A DNA stretch of 64,000 nt from Timema cristinae (lineage: Eukaryota; Arthropoda; Insecta; Phasmatodea; Timematidae): contig JBCFYV010001001.1 in NCBI GenBank assembly GCA_039000515.1, forward strand, positions 4,577,993-4,641,992, in the 5' to 3' direction. The position numbers were made by a program, and so were the translations under genes. Within the stretch, counting starts at the first letter, position 1; each line of letters opens with the position of its first letter. The notes beneath the pieces were generated by a model, which was not told the origin of the DNA, ran no database searches, and worked only from the letters and a program-made list of their open reading frames with translations. Shown here piece by piece: positions 1-12,900 of this stretch.

Positions 1-216
1 GCAAATTATACAAGAATCATATTCTTGAACCAACATTATTAAGTTTTCTTCATCCATAGTTTTGGTTTATTGTACACAGTTGTGTTAACAAGTTGGAATG
101 TTCCGCAGCCACTGTCAGATTGTAGATAAGAACCTTCGTGAAGGTTCGCCGCTTGCCGGAAGAAGCCGAAGTAGGTGAAACGACACTAAGACGACATTAA
201 GGCGACATCATCTACA

Positions 217-456
217 TTCACACTGATAGGACTGTGTTGGGACTGTGTTCGTACCGTGCTGGACCGTGACCTTGGGAAATCACTTTTGAAACGATCCAAG
301 ACGACACAGTCACAGCACGGCCTGAGCACAGTCCTATGAGTGTGAATCAAAAACGGTCTTACAAGGTAACTCTTATGGGAATGACCTGTTCGAGATTGTT
401 GGCAGCACGACACAGTCCCAGCACAGTCTGCGCACAGTCCTATCAGTGTGAATCAA
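217..456. mobile_element. Short inverted-repeat element (MITE-like)
   Basis: TTCACACTGATAGGACTGTG near 217 is matched in reverse complement by the sequence ending near 456 (CACAGTCCTATCAGTGTGAA). A third, partial copy of the same motif sits at about 323-345, so the element is internally repeated. It lies in the intron upstream of the first IFT172 exon. Superfamily unknown. Confidence 0.6.
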
Positions 457-637
457 ACTTAATTGTTTCCCGAAGTAACTGTTGCACTTTTCAAGGTTGA
501 TGTTTTTTTATGTGTTTACTTCTTTAACACTTGGAAATATTTTGTTCAAACCATTAGTAGTTTGGGTAAACAATCACTCTAACTTTGTGCAAAAGTTTGA
601 TTTTGTTGCATGTATTTAAAATATTACTACGTCAAAA

Positions 638-1580
638 TCATCATCAACTGTTTCCAGCCTGTGGCCATGTTGGTTTAGTAAAACGCCTCCATCTTCTTCT
701 ATCCTTCCACCATTCTTCTTTCTTTAATTTCTTCCATTCTTCTTCTCCTTTCACTTGAACACTTTCTGTTATCTGCTACTCCCATCTCTTTCTTGGCTTC
801 CCTTGCAGTTTTTCCTACATGCTTCATTTCCATTTTCTTTGGATCCTCTCTCCATCCTCATTACATGCCCATACCATCTCATTTTTGCTTCCTCTACCAT
901 CTCATTCTCCCTCTACCACAACTTTTCCTCAGATAACTTCATTCCTAATCTTGTTTCTCCTCATGATAGTTAACATGCTCTTCACAAACTTCATTCCCAT
1001 GACCTCCACTTTCCTAGTCTCTCTACGTTCACTGTCCATGTTTCTGCTGCATATGTGACAACGGGTACAGAGTACGCCCTGTACAACACATCCTTACACT
1101 TCAAGGAAACTTCTCTTCTCCATAGCATAGCAGATCTCTTACACACCCATAGAACAACTCTCCCTGTGTCCTCTTCTCCATAGCAGGTCTCTTACACACC
1201 CATAGAACAACTCTCCCTGTGTCCTCTTCTCCATAGCAGGTCTCTTACACACCCATAGAACAATTCTCCCTGCTGTCCTCTTCTCATTAGATCCCCTTTA
1301 CTTCCACCTTTCTTCCCAATCATACTTCCAAGATATTTTACATTCTGCACTTTTCTCAGCTTTACTCCATCCAACTTTATAGCTTTACTAGGCCTTATCC
1401 ACTTCCTTTTCACTACCAGCACTTCACCATACTAAATTTCATTCCACACTCTTTCACTTCCTTATTCCATTCTTGTAGTTGTTCCTGTAATTCCTCTTCC
1501 CTCTCCCCCCATACCTTCAAGTCATTATCAAACATCATGGCTTTCATTCTGTCCTCCTCGAGTTTTCCTGACACTTTGTT
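638..1580 (-). mobile_element. 5'-truncated non-LTR retrotransposon (LINE) remnant
   Basis: Read on the minus strand, it encodes decayed reverse transcriptase pieces: a degraded active-site region near 1525 (MFDNDLKVWGEREEELQEQL, where family members usually have an ADD core), followed by WNKEVKECGMKFS and KVQNVKYLGSMI. Its 3' end at about 638 carries short GAT-type repeats. It ends about 60 bases before IFT172 exon 1. Related copies lie at 5890, 10250, 19920 and 44398. The RTE clade is a guess based on the tail and the C-terminus. Confidence 0.75.
1120..1290. repeat. Tandem repeat, about 57-bp unit, about 3 copies
   Basis: The unit (CTCTTCTCCATAGCAGGTCT followed by CTTACACACCCATAGAACAA) recurs three times with few changes. 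It lies within the LINE remnant, so it is an expansion of retrotransposon sequence. Confidence 0.75.
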
Positions 1581-1643
1581 AATGACAATTTCTATTTCTA
1601 TTACCATTACAATATGTGTGAAAAAAGTGTGTGATATTTCCAG

Positions 1644-1846
1644 GTTAGTGCAAAGCAACACAGACTTACTAAACAATGATGAAATTGTTGCTAAAGTAGC
1701 GTCTGCATTGCTGCAAGCAGAGCTGTATGAGCAGGCAGGAGAGCTATATGAAAAGGTCAACCGCACAGAGAAGGCCTTTGAATGTTATAGAAAGGCCAGA
1801 GCTTTCCCCAAGGCCATCGAGTTGGCGAGGTACATCACACCTTCAG
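1644..1846 (+). CDS. IFT172: IFT172 exon 1 of window
   Basis: It follows a TTTCCAG acceptor, and its first base completes a codon from an unseen upstream exon. It ends at a GTAAAT donor with one codon base left over. It encodes TPR-type helices ([20 protein letters not shown], then [20 protein letters not shown]). A decayed LINE lies directly upstream, so the open frame there is not gene sequence. Confidence 0.93.
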
Positions 1847-4800
1847 GTAAATAATTGAAATACACTCGTGTGGTTTGGGAAAATTATATACTATCATAAA
1901 ATGTAGTGCTCTGTGTGAATTTCTTAGGGGGCTGCAAAGTCCACTTTTTCAATCGAATCAAATAATATGAGATATTACCAAATCAGAGACAAAGTTAAAA
2001 TATTTAGAAAAATGTTTTAAATAGGAAAAAAAATATGATGCATAGCTATCACAAAATATTATATTGTAAAAATGATTAACATATGTCATCATAAGCTGAT
2101 AATTTAAGCTACTATCACAACCTATAATTTAATTGTTTTAGATTTTTGTCATATAAACATTAATTGATGATATACATTACAGAATAAAATGACACAAATT
2201 GAACATAAATGTGTGGTTAACATTGAATATTTTTTATTGATGAAGCTTAGTAATTGTCAAATTTGGAATTTTACTTTAAAATTAAAGTCAAAGCTGACAT
2301 ATATTCAAAGCAAAGTTAAAGTTGTTGAAGCTTCACACATCATAATTATAAATATATTTTAATTCACTTTAAGTTAAAATTAATTTTGATTATATTTGTA
2401 AATTTTTAAGAGAAACAAAATAAACTAAAACTAAAAGTTTTTTTTTGTAACTAAATTTTACTCCATAATGAGACTGTGTATATGTGTGTGATAAATCATG
2501 TATGAAAAACCACCCTTAGTACTCCAGACTGGGATCGAACCTTGATCTCCCCATCTTCGACAGTTCAGTCTTTTGCGACAGTACCACCTTAGACCATGCG
2601 GTCAGCGGGCTATAAATATGAATGAGTAGGCCCAATGGCTGTATGATTTTATAACAAGTGGAAATTGCTACAAAAAATATGGTAAGTAAAACAAAAAAAA
2701 GTTAAATTCAGTAAATCATTTTCAACTTGAGAAAATGTGGGTGGAAGCCAATTCACAAAGTTGATGTTGTCTTCCTTTCTTCTGTCTTTGATGAAATGTC
2801 TCAAACAGAAGGTGATGTATTTTGAGAATGACGAGTTGTAAAGCTCGGCTCAAGTAAACTGGTGTTTTTGTGACAGACGTAGTGAACCTGGAGGAAGAGT
2901 GGGGGGACCACCTTGTGTCCAGCAAGCAGCTCGATGCAGCCATCAACCACTTCATAGAGGCAGGGAAGAGCGTCAAGGCTCTAGAGGCCGCAGTAGGGGC
3001 ACACCAGTGGAAGAAGGCGGTTCAGATCATTCAAGTCAGTTTACTGATGGTAGCCAAATACACTAATGGTTGACCACAATTTTTCAATTAATATAAATCT
3101 TACATTGTTTTGACCATTCTTAGATAAAGTAGGCTTACTCCCATAGGAAAATACTATTTTTAACCCATGCTCCATTTAACTAAATTTTAAGGATTTTGAA
3201 ATATTACATTTTTGTGTTAAAAATTTGTGTTGAGAATTTCATATAATAGATATTTTAAACTTTTCTCAAATACTTATCAATTCCAATAGTTGTTAATTGT
3301 TGGTATGTAAATAAAGGAAAAATGGTATTAAACTCAACAGGCTAGGCTTACACACTTACTAAACAATTGTGGTCCTCTATGGTTTACTTTCTTCTGCTAA
3401 AGAAGAGAACGTAGGTACCCCAAAAATTTCATAGGTATGTGTTTTGTTGTGTTTCTAATTTTGAGCTTTGAGGCCTACAATTTTCTGATGTGTAGGCCTT
3501 GCTCTTCTATCCTCTTCTCAATGTTTAATTTAATAGATGTTAATTAAATTACTAGGCCTATTCACGTAGGTTTCTTCATCATTTTACTAAATTATTTAAA
3601 CAAAACCCTATACAAATATCTACTATATCTTGAGCAACTACTGCTACCTAGTAGCAGTGTTTTAAACTTGAACAACTACCTCCACCAAACAGAAGTCTTT
3701 AGAATTATATAACTGACTTTCAACAAAGATAGATCTCACCTTCAGATAACATGAGCTTTGTGACTGGTTGTCAGATAAATGTAATATTATTGTATATATG
3801 ATACTTTATTTGTATAGATGACTCATCTTTATGTTCAGGTTATTGAAGATGTGGAGGGTGTATTGAAGCACTATGAACAATTAGGCAAGCATTTTGTTGC
3901 GACTCAAGACTTTAAGACAGCAGAAATGCTGTATATAAGAGCTGGGATGTTCCAGGAAGCTATAGCTATGTACAACCAGGCTGGTAAATACAATATTGGT
4001 CATTCGTTCAATGTTGCATCCAGGTCATCTTCTATTAAAAAAAAAAAAAAAATGTTGTGGCACCAAAGGTCTCAGATTTTGATGAAACCTCGTTTACTCA
4101 ATTCCTCCATGGTGATAGCTAACGACATCAAATCTTTTCCCTCTAGTTCATATAGTGTTTTCTTACAGCCCTTCAAAATTTCATCGAGTGTATCATTTTT
4201 TACCACTTCTGAGTCCTTCTATGCAAGCTGCACTTTCTTACCAAATTTTTTTGATCTCACTCACAAATCATCAATATCTTTGAAATTTAAAGTTTCATCA
4301 ATGAAAATAAGACTAGGGTTATGTTTTATTATAGACAATCTTGGGGGCTACCTTGCATATAATACAAATGTGATAAATTGCAATGGTTGTAGTTTTACAC
4401 ACGGCAACGAAAACTCTTGGAGTTCACTTTCCTGACTGGCCACATTTGTCCACACCCACTGTCCTTCACACTGGCGTGTACATCCCAGTGTAGCCAATCA
4501 CTCCACAACACATTTCCTCACATTCATAACAGGTTACAAACTAGGGTTATATTTTAAAGATTGAACATTTGTAGCACCAGGAAACATTATAAAATATGTT
4601 GGTCTAAAAAAACTTCCTAAATATAATTACTTCAAATGACATGATGAATAGTAGCCTATTTCCATTAGTCAAACTTGGCCGACCAACACGGTCCCTTTTT
4701 CTCCTATAAACTCTTCATCATACTCGTTGGGCCAAAACCCTAGAAAAATCACACATCAGGTCAGTCACTAGAGTAGTCTCTCCCCTGTGATCTGGCATCC

Positions 4801-7800
4801 CCTTGCATAACCCCCCAATGAAGAAACAAACAAAAGATAAAAATTTAAAAATATTTAAGACCCACAAATGGAAGTAAAATTTTAACATTGGCTTCATAAG
4901 AATAGAAAGTTTAAATCATAAAGTTAAGGATCTAAAAATGAAGTTACAGAATTGAGATTTAGAAGCTATATTGCTTACAACTTAGATTACTTTCTGACCT
5001 CTAACAATAATTGGAAACTAATCCCCCACTTTCTTACAATTAGACATTTAAATAATATATATATGATGAAATATAAGTTATTTGTAAAGTCCTTTGTTAT
5101 TATAGTAGATGGCACCTGCAAGCCGATTACATTAATTTAATTGAATTTAACATATAAGTGATATATGAGATATGAGGCAGGCACATTATGGTATTATATA
5201 AATGTAGAGAGCTAGAGGCCAAAAGTGTTCACTCACTCTACATTTATTTTGTTGTGTATAGCATGTTTTTTATTCTTTTACTTGCTATAATGTTTAGTAT
5301 GAACATGGTATGAAGAGTGACATGTAAAGTACAAATACATTTTGTTGAAACCAATATTGAAAAAACTGTATTACTGATATTATCTATCAAAAGTGATTTG
5401 GTATGTGAATATAGCATGGTCTTGCTAACTGAACTAGACATTTTTAAAAATGCTCAAATTATCAAATTGATCAGTTAATAAGGGATGATAAAAATAAACA
5501 ATGTGCTATAAATTCATGTAAAAACACTAGCAAGATGAATAATATAATAAAAATCTAATAAAAAAATTTAAAATTTTGGTTTTAAGGTGCACATATTTGT
5601 ACATAGGGGCTAGTATTTTAAAATTTTAGCCCTCTGCTTATGGTAAATATCATGCAATGCTCATGACACAAACAGACTGACAAACTTTTGTGGGTTTCCC
5701 CTTACACATTGATGAATTATTGTTCTGGGGCTGAATGTTGTATCTGTTCTAGATTTAAATACGTTTATAAGTCATATATATGATTTAAATAAGTTTATAA
5801 GTAATATATATATATATATATCTATATAAAACCTCAAATCAATCAAAAGAAAAGATATACTAAACAAATTATAATACTAAGCATTATTCTCTTCTTCATT
5901 ACATCACTGCACACTTTGTCGCCGTACTAAATTTCCCTCCACACTCTTAACATCCTCATTCCATTCCTGCAGCTGTTCCTGTACTTCCTCTTCCTTCTCA
6001 CCCTATACAAATATCATTGCTTTCATTCTTTCCTCAAGGAAATTTCCTAATTTAATACCAAGAATGACAGAAAAACAACAAGATATACAAACAAATAGAT
6101 GCCAGACAGATATTTTTTTATATCTACCGGCAGCTGCCTGTATTTTTCTGTTTCATTTTTCACCAGGCAATTGTGTGCTTATATTTTAAATTCATCCCTA
6201 AGGGCTGTGGGTTTGTGTCTCTACAGGGGACTGGGATAGAGCTCATAAGCTGGCCAGTGACCATCTCGACACTGCACAAATATCAACCATGTTTGTTGGA
6301 GAGGCAAAACAGTTGGAGGCTCAAGGCAAACTGAGAGAGGCTGAGAAACTGTACTTGGCTGTGTTAGAGCCTGATATGGCCATCTCCATGTATAAGAAAC
6401 ACAGCCAATATGATCAGGTAAAAATTTATCTTTCTTTGGTTCTGTACTTTCTTTCTTACTTACTTACTTAATTTTGAATGCACGAATATGATATTTATGC
6501 GGCTATATCCATAACCTAAAGATAATTTCTATTTTATAAGCTTCGCTAGTTTTTTTCAATTAATTGTATGTGAAAGTAGATCTTGTAACTTTTCTAGCTT
6601 GTAGTTTTACACACGGCAACGAAAACTCTTGGGAGTTCACTTTCCTGACTGGCCACATTTGTCCTTCACACTGGCGTGTACATACCAGTGTAGCCAATCA
6701 CTCCACAACACATTTCCTCACATTCATAACAGGTTACAGACTAGGGTTATATTTTAAATATTGAACATTTGTAGCACCAGGAAACATTATAAAATATGTT
6801 TGTCTATATGTTGCCAACCCTTGAAACAAGTGTTGAGTTCTTGTGCAGATGATGCGTCTGGTATCCCAGCATCACGCTGACTTGGTGCAGATAACACACC
6901 TCCATCTAGCGCAGGAACTGGAGGCAAGTAGTGACTGGGGTGGAGCAGAGCGTCACTATCTGGCCGCTACAGAATGGAAAGCTGCTGTGAACATGTACAG
7001 GGCTGCTGACCTGTGGGAAGATGCTTACCGGGTGAGTCGAAATTTCCTACAGTTAGAGAAACTAGGACCTGGCCGGTCGAGATTCTAACCTTAACAAATG
7101 GTTTTCAATTTTTAAAGTAGACAAACACGGGTGAATTTCCTCATAATTAGTTTCCCCATTATTTCTTGAATCTGGCGGGAACTACTTATTTTTAAGGATG
7201 GGCCCTTCAAATCCTCAAATGCTTATTGCAATTCGAAGATTTAAGGATTTGAAAAAAAAATCACTTTTTTGATATGAAAAAATATTCTTTTGGGGCGATT
7301 ATGACATTTACTATAGGCTTAACCCTATACGATAATAGGACAGACCTAACAACCACACACCCATATTTACCAGTTAATCTGAACAAAATCAGAATTTAAT
7401 AAAATAATAATCATAAAGTTCAACACTTGTTCTGATCAAGTTTTCTAAGATTCAGATCCAAGATTCGGAATATTTAGGATAAATGTAGATTTGAATTAGA
7501 GAAAATGTAGATTCAACCCATCTCTGCTATTTGTTAAAAAATTAAGTATACCTATATGTGAATGGTAGGGGCAGAGCGCAGAAGGGCTTGCAGATGGCGA
7601 TGCTATGGGTCAAGTTGTTTACATGTTGTACTGTTATAGGTGGCACAAAGTAGTGGTGGAATGCAGGCGGGCTTGCAGGTGGCGGTGCTATGGGTCAAGT
7701 TGTTTACATGTTGTACTGTTATAGGTGGCACAAAGTAGTGGTGGAATGCAGGCGGGCTTGCAGGTGGCGGTGCTATGGGCCAAGTCATTGGGGGGAGACT

Positions 7801-9950
7801 CTGCAGCCAAACTGCTAACAAAGCTGAACCTTCTTGAACCTGCAGTCAACTACGCCTGTGAGTTCTATCAGGTGAGTGGTTATTGCTAAGGGCTTTTGGG
7901 GCGGGGATATGTAAGCTGGACAAGAAACTCTATCAAGTAGACATGCCAGACTAATGTTATCATAGGGATCTCATTGGAGACTTTAAAGACTGAGGGGGCT
8001 GCATTTCAAAAATGTTTCATTGTCTTAATTAAAATTAATTTCAAGAGGTTGACCTCGGTGGTCTTAGGGTTAAGTGCTCACCTCATGACCTAATCTTCAC
8101 GGGTTCAAACCCAGTCAGGGTTGACAGATTTTTCTAGAGCGATACATTTTTTTTAGCACAATTTCCTTAGGAGGGGAAGTAAATCCATCAGTGCCATATT
8201 GATTGTCTCATGTAAAATAACTCTGGAAGGTATGTGAAAATAACTTTCCCGGTAAAATTGGTGGGCCCTTTAGCTTTTGCTCATAAAAATTCTCGTGTGC
8301 TAATATTCTTTAGTTTTACAAAAATAAAAGAATAAGCAAATTTATTTAGCACTGAAAATCACTTCACAAATATGAAACCTTTTATATGCATCAGCAATGT
8401 GTATGTCAGGCTTTAAACCTTGTGCTGAAGTAATTTTCATGATTATTGATGTGTGTATGTAAGCCATGACCTCCTTTAGTGTTTGGTTCCTTTTCATGTG
8501 AGAAAACAACTGTCAACATATGTATGTGCAGCCAAACATTTAACATATTGGGTCCGCGCAAATTCAATAACTTTTGAGAACTAACCTCTGTCGAAGAAGT
8601 AGTAAAAATTTGACACGCCAATCTTAAACGTTATAATCCCCAAATTATACATTTTTTAAAATTATTCAATTGGTTCATAATACCGCCCACAAGTCACAAG
8701 TTTTACACTGCCTGTTATAGAGGACACTTTAAAAGGAGCCTGGGCTTAAGCTTAGCAAATCTTTATGAAAGTTTTCTGTCAGCAGCATTATAAAATAAAA
8801 TAATTTTATTTTTATGATCAAACATTCTTTAAATAATCAAAATAGAAACATAAATCAAAAGTAATTTATGCTGAGCTATTAATGACATATTATGCAAACA
8901 TATCATTTATTTTGGAAGTTACAGTTGACCAATATTAGCTTTTACTAGGGATGGGACCCTCAAATCCTCAAAAACCTTGAATCCTCAAGGATATTCGAGA
9001 TTAAATGATTTGAGAAAATTTAGGATTAGAGACTAAAAAAAACAAACAACATACAAGTGAAATTTGTTCTATAGCTCTAACACCGCATATGGTGGTTCAA
9101 AACCAATTATAATTATAGTACAAACTCAACAACCGGTCCTCAGATCATTAATTTAACACTTAACTGAATGTATGAATGTTATAATGAATGCATAATAAGG
9201 AATAATGTAAACATTTAGTTACTATTTGTATTTTCTATTGTCCTGTTATTTTTATATTTTCTCTTATGTTCATAATTTTTTTACAAGATTTGGGCTCGAA
9301 TTCAAGATTCTAAAATACATTGGAGTTTTGGATTTGAGATTTAGATTCTTAAAATAGCGGATTCGATCCAGCTCTAGTTTTTACTCTTATTGTTTGGTTA
9401 TTATATTTGGGTGTGGTATTCTGTGTGTGCTATTCCAAGAACTCCATTGCAATTCTATCATGGAAGATTGCTTACTGTTGTTTAATCATTCGTTAGAAAT
9501 TGATTTGGTTTGTTTAGCCGTGTTGTCATATACCTAAGACATTGACTAAAAGTTTGCCTTTGCTTTAAGTTTGTATTGATTATTATTATTTAGTTTGAGC
9601 TGGCATTTGAGCTAGCTCGTGTGGCCCTGCCAGCACGTCTCCAAGACATCCACTACAAGTATGCCATGGCCTTGGAAGATGAAGGAAAGTACCACGAAGC
9701 AGAGGAACAGTTCATCAAGGCAGATAAACCAAAAGAAGCTGTTTTAATGTGAGGATCAATAACTAAACACTTAAACTGAATGTATTAATGTTTTAATGAT
9801 TGGATTATAAGATATGATTCTAACATTTAATTAATAATTGTATTTTATATTATTCTATGTATATTTCTAAGAGTCAGATTTGAATTCCGATTTGAGATTC
9901 AAGATTTGAAGATAAAGTGGAGATTCGAATTCTTAAAATAGTGAATTCAA

Positions 9951-9987
<37 letters not shown>

Positions 9988-12900
9988 GTGTGTATGTGTA
10001 TCTGTCTCTTAGTGGTTATTGCCCTGACTAGTTCGAGTTATGACCTTGAACCGCAGGTACATCCACACTCAGGACTGGGAGAGTGCCCGTCGAGTTGCAG
10101 AGCTGCATGACCCTGAGTCTGTCGGCGAAGTACTGATTGGTCAATCCAAGGAGGCTTTTGAGACCAAGAACTATCCCCAGTTTGAAACATACTTGTTGCG
10201 CGCCAGAAGCCAGAGATAGTAGTCAAGCATTATCAAGTAATGTCACTTACTCTCATCATCATCATCATCATCATTAACTGTCTCCAGCTTGTACGTGGGT
10301 CATTTTACTAAAATGCCTTCATCTCCCTCTGTCCTTCCACCTTTCTTATTCACTTAATCTCGCCCATTCTTCTTCACTCCTTCACACACTTACTCTTATC
10401 CGGTCTCCCTTGTGGTCTTTTCTCTCCAAACTTCATCCCCGTTACAATCCTTGCTATTCTCTCCTTTTTAATATTCATTACATGTCCATGCCATCTCAGT
10501 CTTGCTTCCTCTACTATCTCGTGTACTTCATGTACCCTCATTCTTTCCCAGATAGCTTCATTACAAATCTTGTTTCTCCTGGTGACAGCTAACATGCTCC
10601 TCACAAACTTCATTTGGCCTATACTTTCCCAGTGTGTCTTACATCCAATGTCCATGTTTTTGCTAATTGTGTAAATGTAAGTACAAAATACACCCTACAC
10701 ATCACTTCCTTATACAAGGAGACAACAAAATGTGTTATTGTTTAATGTATTTGGGGGTTCTAAGGTGCAAAGAAACAAATAATTACATAACTAACTTAAA
10801 CAGGAAGCCGGAATGTGGGTGGACGCTTTGCGTGTGTGTCGTGAGTATCTGCCCGCCCACCTGCCCGCTCTGCAATCACTTTACGAGCAGGAAGTGGGGT
10901 CATCCTCAACACAAGATACATCTGGGTACCTTGCACAGGCACAACAATGGGAACGCACCGGGGACTACAAGGCAGCTATTGAGTGTTATCTCAAGGTAAG
11001 GCACTTAGTTTGTATGTATACCAATACACAAAGTGCGAAAGCGGAGTGCAAACGAGACAGAAAATTGCAATAGCAGGTGCCTACTTTGTCTGTTTAAGAA
11101 AAGGAGGATTACAATAGAATTTCAAGCAATTAGTTATTTGAAAGTGGATTTACTAGTAAATTTAATTAATATATTGTATTGATTTAGCACTAAAATATGC
11201 ACAAATTACTCATCACTCTCATTAAACTAAAGTGAGATAAGTTGTAACAGAGTAGGTGTTCTAGAAAGTGTACCTAGAATGTAATTATTAACAAAGTAGA
11301 GCTTGATTAATAAGCATACCATTTACATTGGGAGTAGCGATCACTTTTCTTTTGTAAAACCAATATTTTAATTATTCTCTTTTATATGTTTTCTATCCAC
11401 CTTTCCTGTACCTTCTTCTAATCACAAGCCATAGTTCAAGTCTATTAAAATAATATCGATGAAATAAATATATAGAAAATACGAAAACATCCTGAAAATG
11501 TCCAAGTCCAGGATCGGACTTATCCTGACAGCGTCTAATACAATATTCTAGTACATGAATTCTCCTGAAGGCGTCCAATTTAATAGTCAAATCGTCTTCA
11601 GAATCACCGGCTTAAATAGTGTTTATAGTTGCCTGGGTTGAAAGGGGGAGAGGGGTGGTCCATATATGTCGGTGATGTCCCATCGGCCACTTCGATGGAT
11701 GAAAATCAGCACGTACACCATCGATCAAGCTTGTATTGGCTGGCCTCTTTTCATCACGTCCGCCATTGTTGACAAAAGATCTTTTTGACCAGAGCACCAG
11801 TGATGTACACACATCACGCACTGTCTTGGTGATAGATTCCGTCTTGCCCGCAGGGTGGCAGATTAGTCGTAATTCCAGTACTGTTGTGAGCGTCTTTCCT
11901 GATTCCCATCAGAATCACTTTGACTCATACACTTGGCACATCAGATGCAGTTATACCAAGGCTCGTTCGTCCCATTCTTCAATTTAGGATGTGGCGAGTA
12001 CAGTCCAGTCTTGAAGGTTGTTCTAGCCTGAAGATACAAAGGGTAAGTACATGAACTTTTTTTTTATTTCAAGGAGTTTATTCTTGTTTGATATAGGTTA
12101 GTATTGTAGACAGATTCTACATTGGACTACAATAGAGAAGCTTACGATTGCAGGAAGTTTATTAATATTGCGGTTTCATATGGAGTGGGTAGTATGACTT
12201 GAAGATAAGTATGGGGGGTGGTATGATGTGACATCACCAAATGTTACAGTACTTATAACATTTACACTGATAGGATAGAAGTGTTATTCAGCTTATTAAC
12301 CTTTCTTAGTCTATCCTGCTCTCTACCCCACATGGTGTACCCTGGTGGAGGTTGGGTGTAGAGCTCGGCGGAAGCCACATCAGGTACAAATAAGAGACAA
12401 GAGGTTGGTCAGAGAATATACCAATGAGCTTGGAAAAGGGCCTGATTAGTACGGGGGGCTGGGAATCTAGAATTGGTGGCGGATGAGTCAGTATCACCCA
12501 CAGCCTCATTTATCAGAGCTGGCTATTATTTATTGGAAATCATAACAACTAGGGCAGTTTTTCAGTGATATTTAACTATAGATGTCTAGAAGGGATACTG
12601 ATACATTAGGGTCCCATTTCACGGCGTTCCACTAATACAGCTGTTTTCAATTATATACATGTTCACTATGTTCGGCACTTACTATGCTTTTTGGCATGAC
12701 GCGCGCAATCAATGACTTTGGTCACCATCTTATGTCGGTAATTCATTCTGTTTACAGTAGTTACGGGCATTATCAAATGATCATTTGATACTATTTATTT
12801 GATTGTTTCCAAACATTTCATTCAACTGAATGATCTAGTGCACACTTTATATTAGGATAGTGTAATTATGTTATTATGATTTGATATACATTTGAAAGTT

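Noticed and set aside
3984..4435. Long open frame continuing after IFT172 exon 3
   Set aside because: A GTAAAT donor follows the last conserved residue, and the extension is a poly-A run followed by repeat sequence.
7603..7821. Minus-strand open frame over exon 6
   Set aside because: It repeats because the 85-bp unit is duplicated; the conserved protein is on the plus strand.
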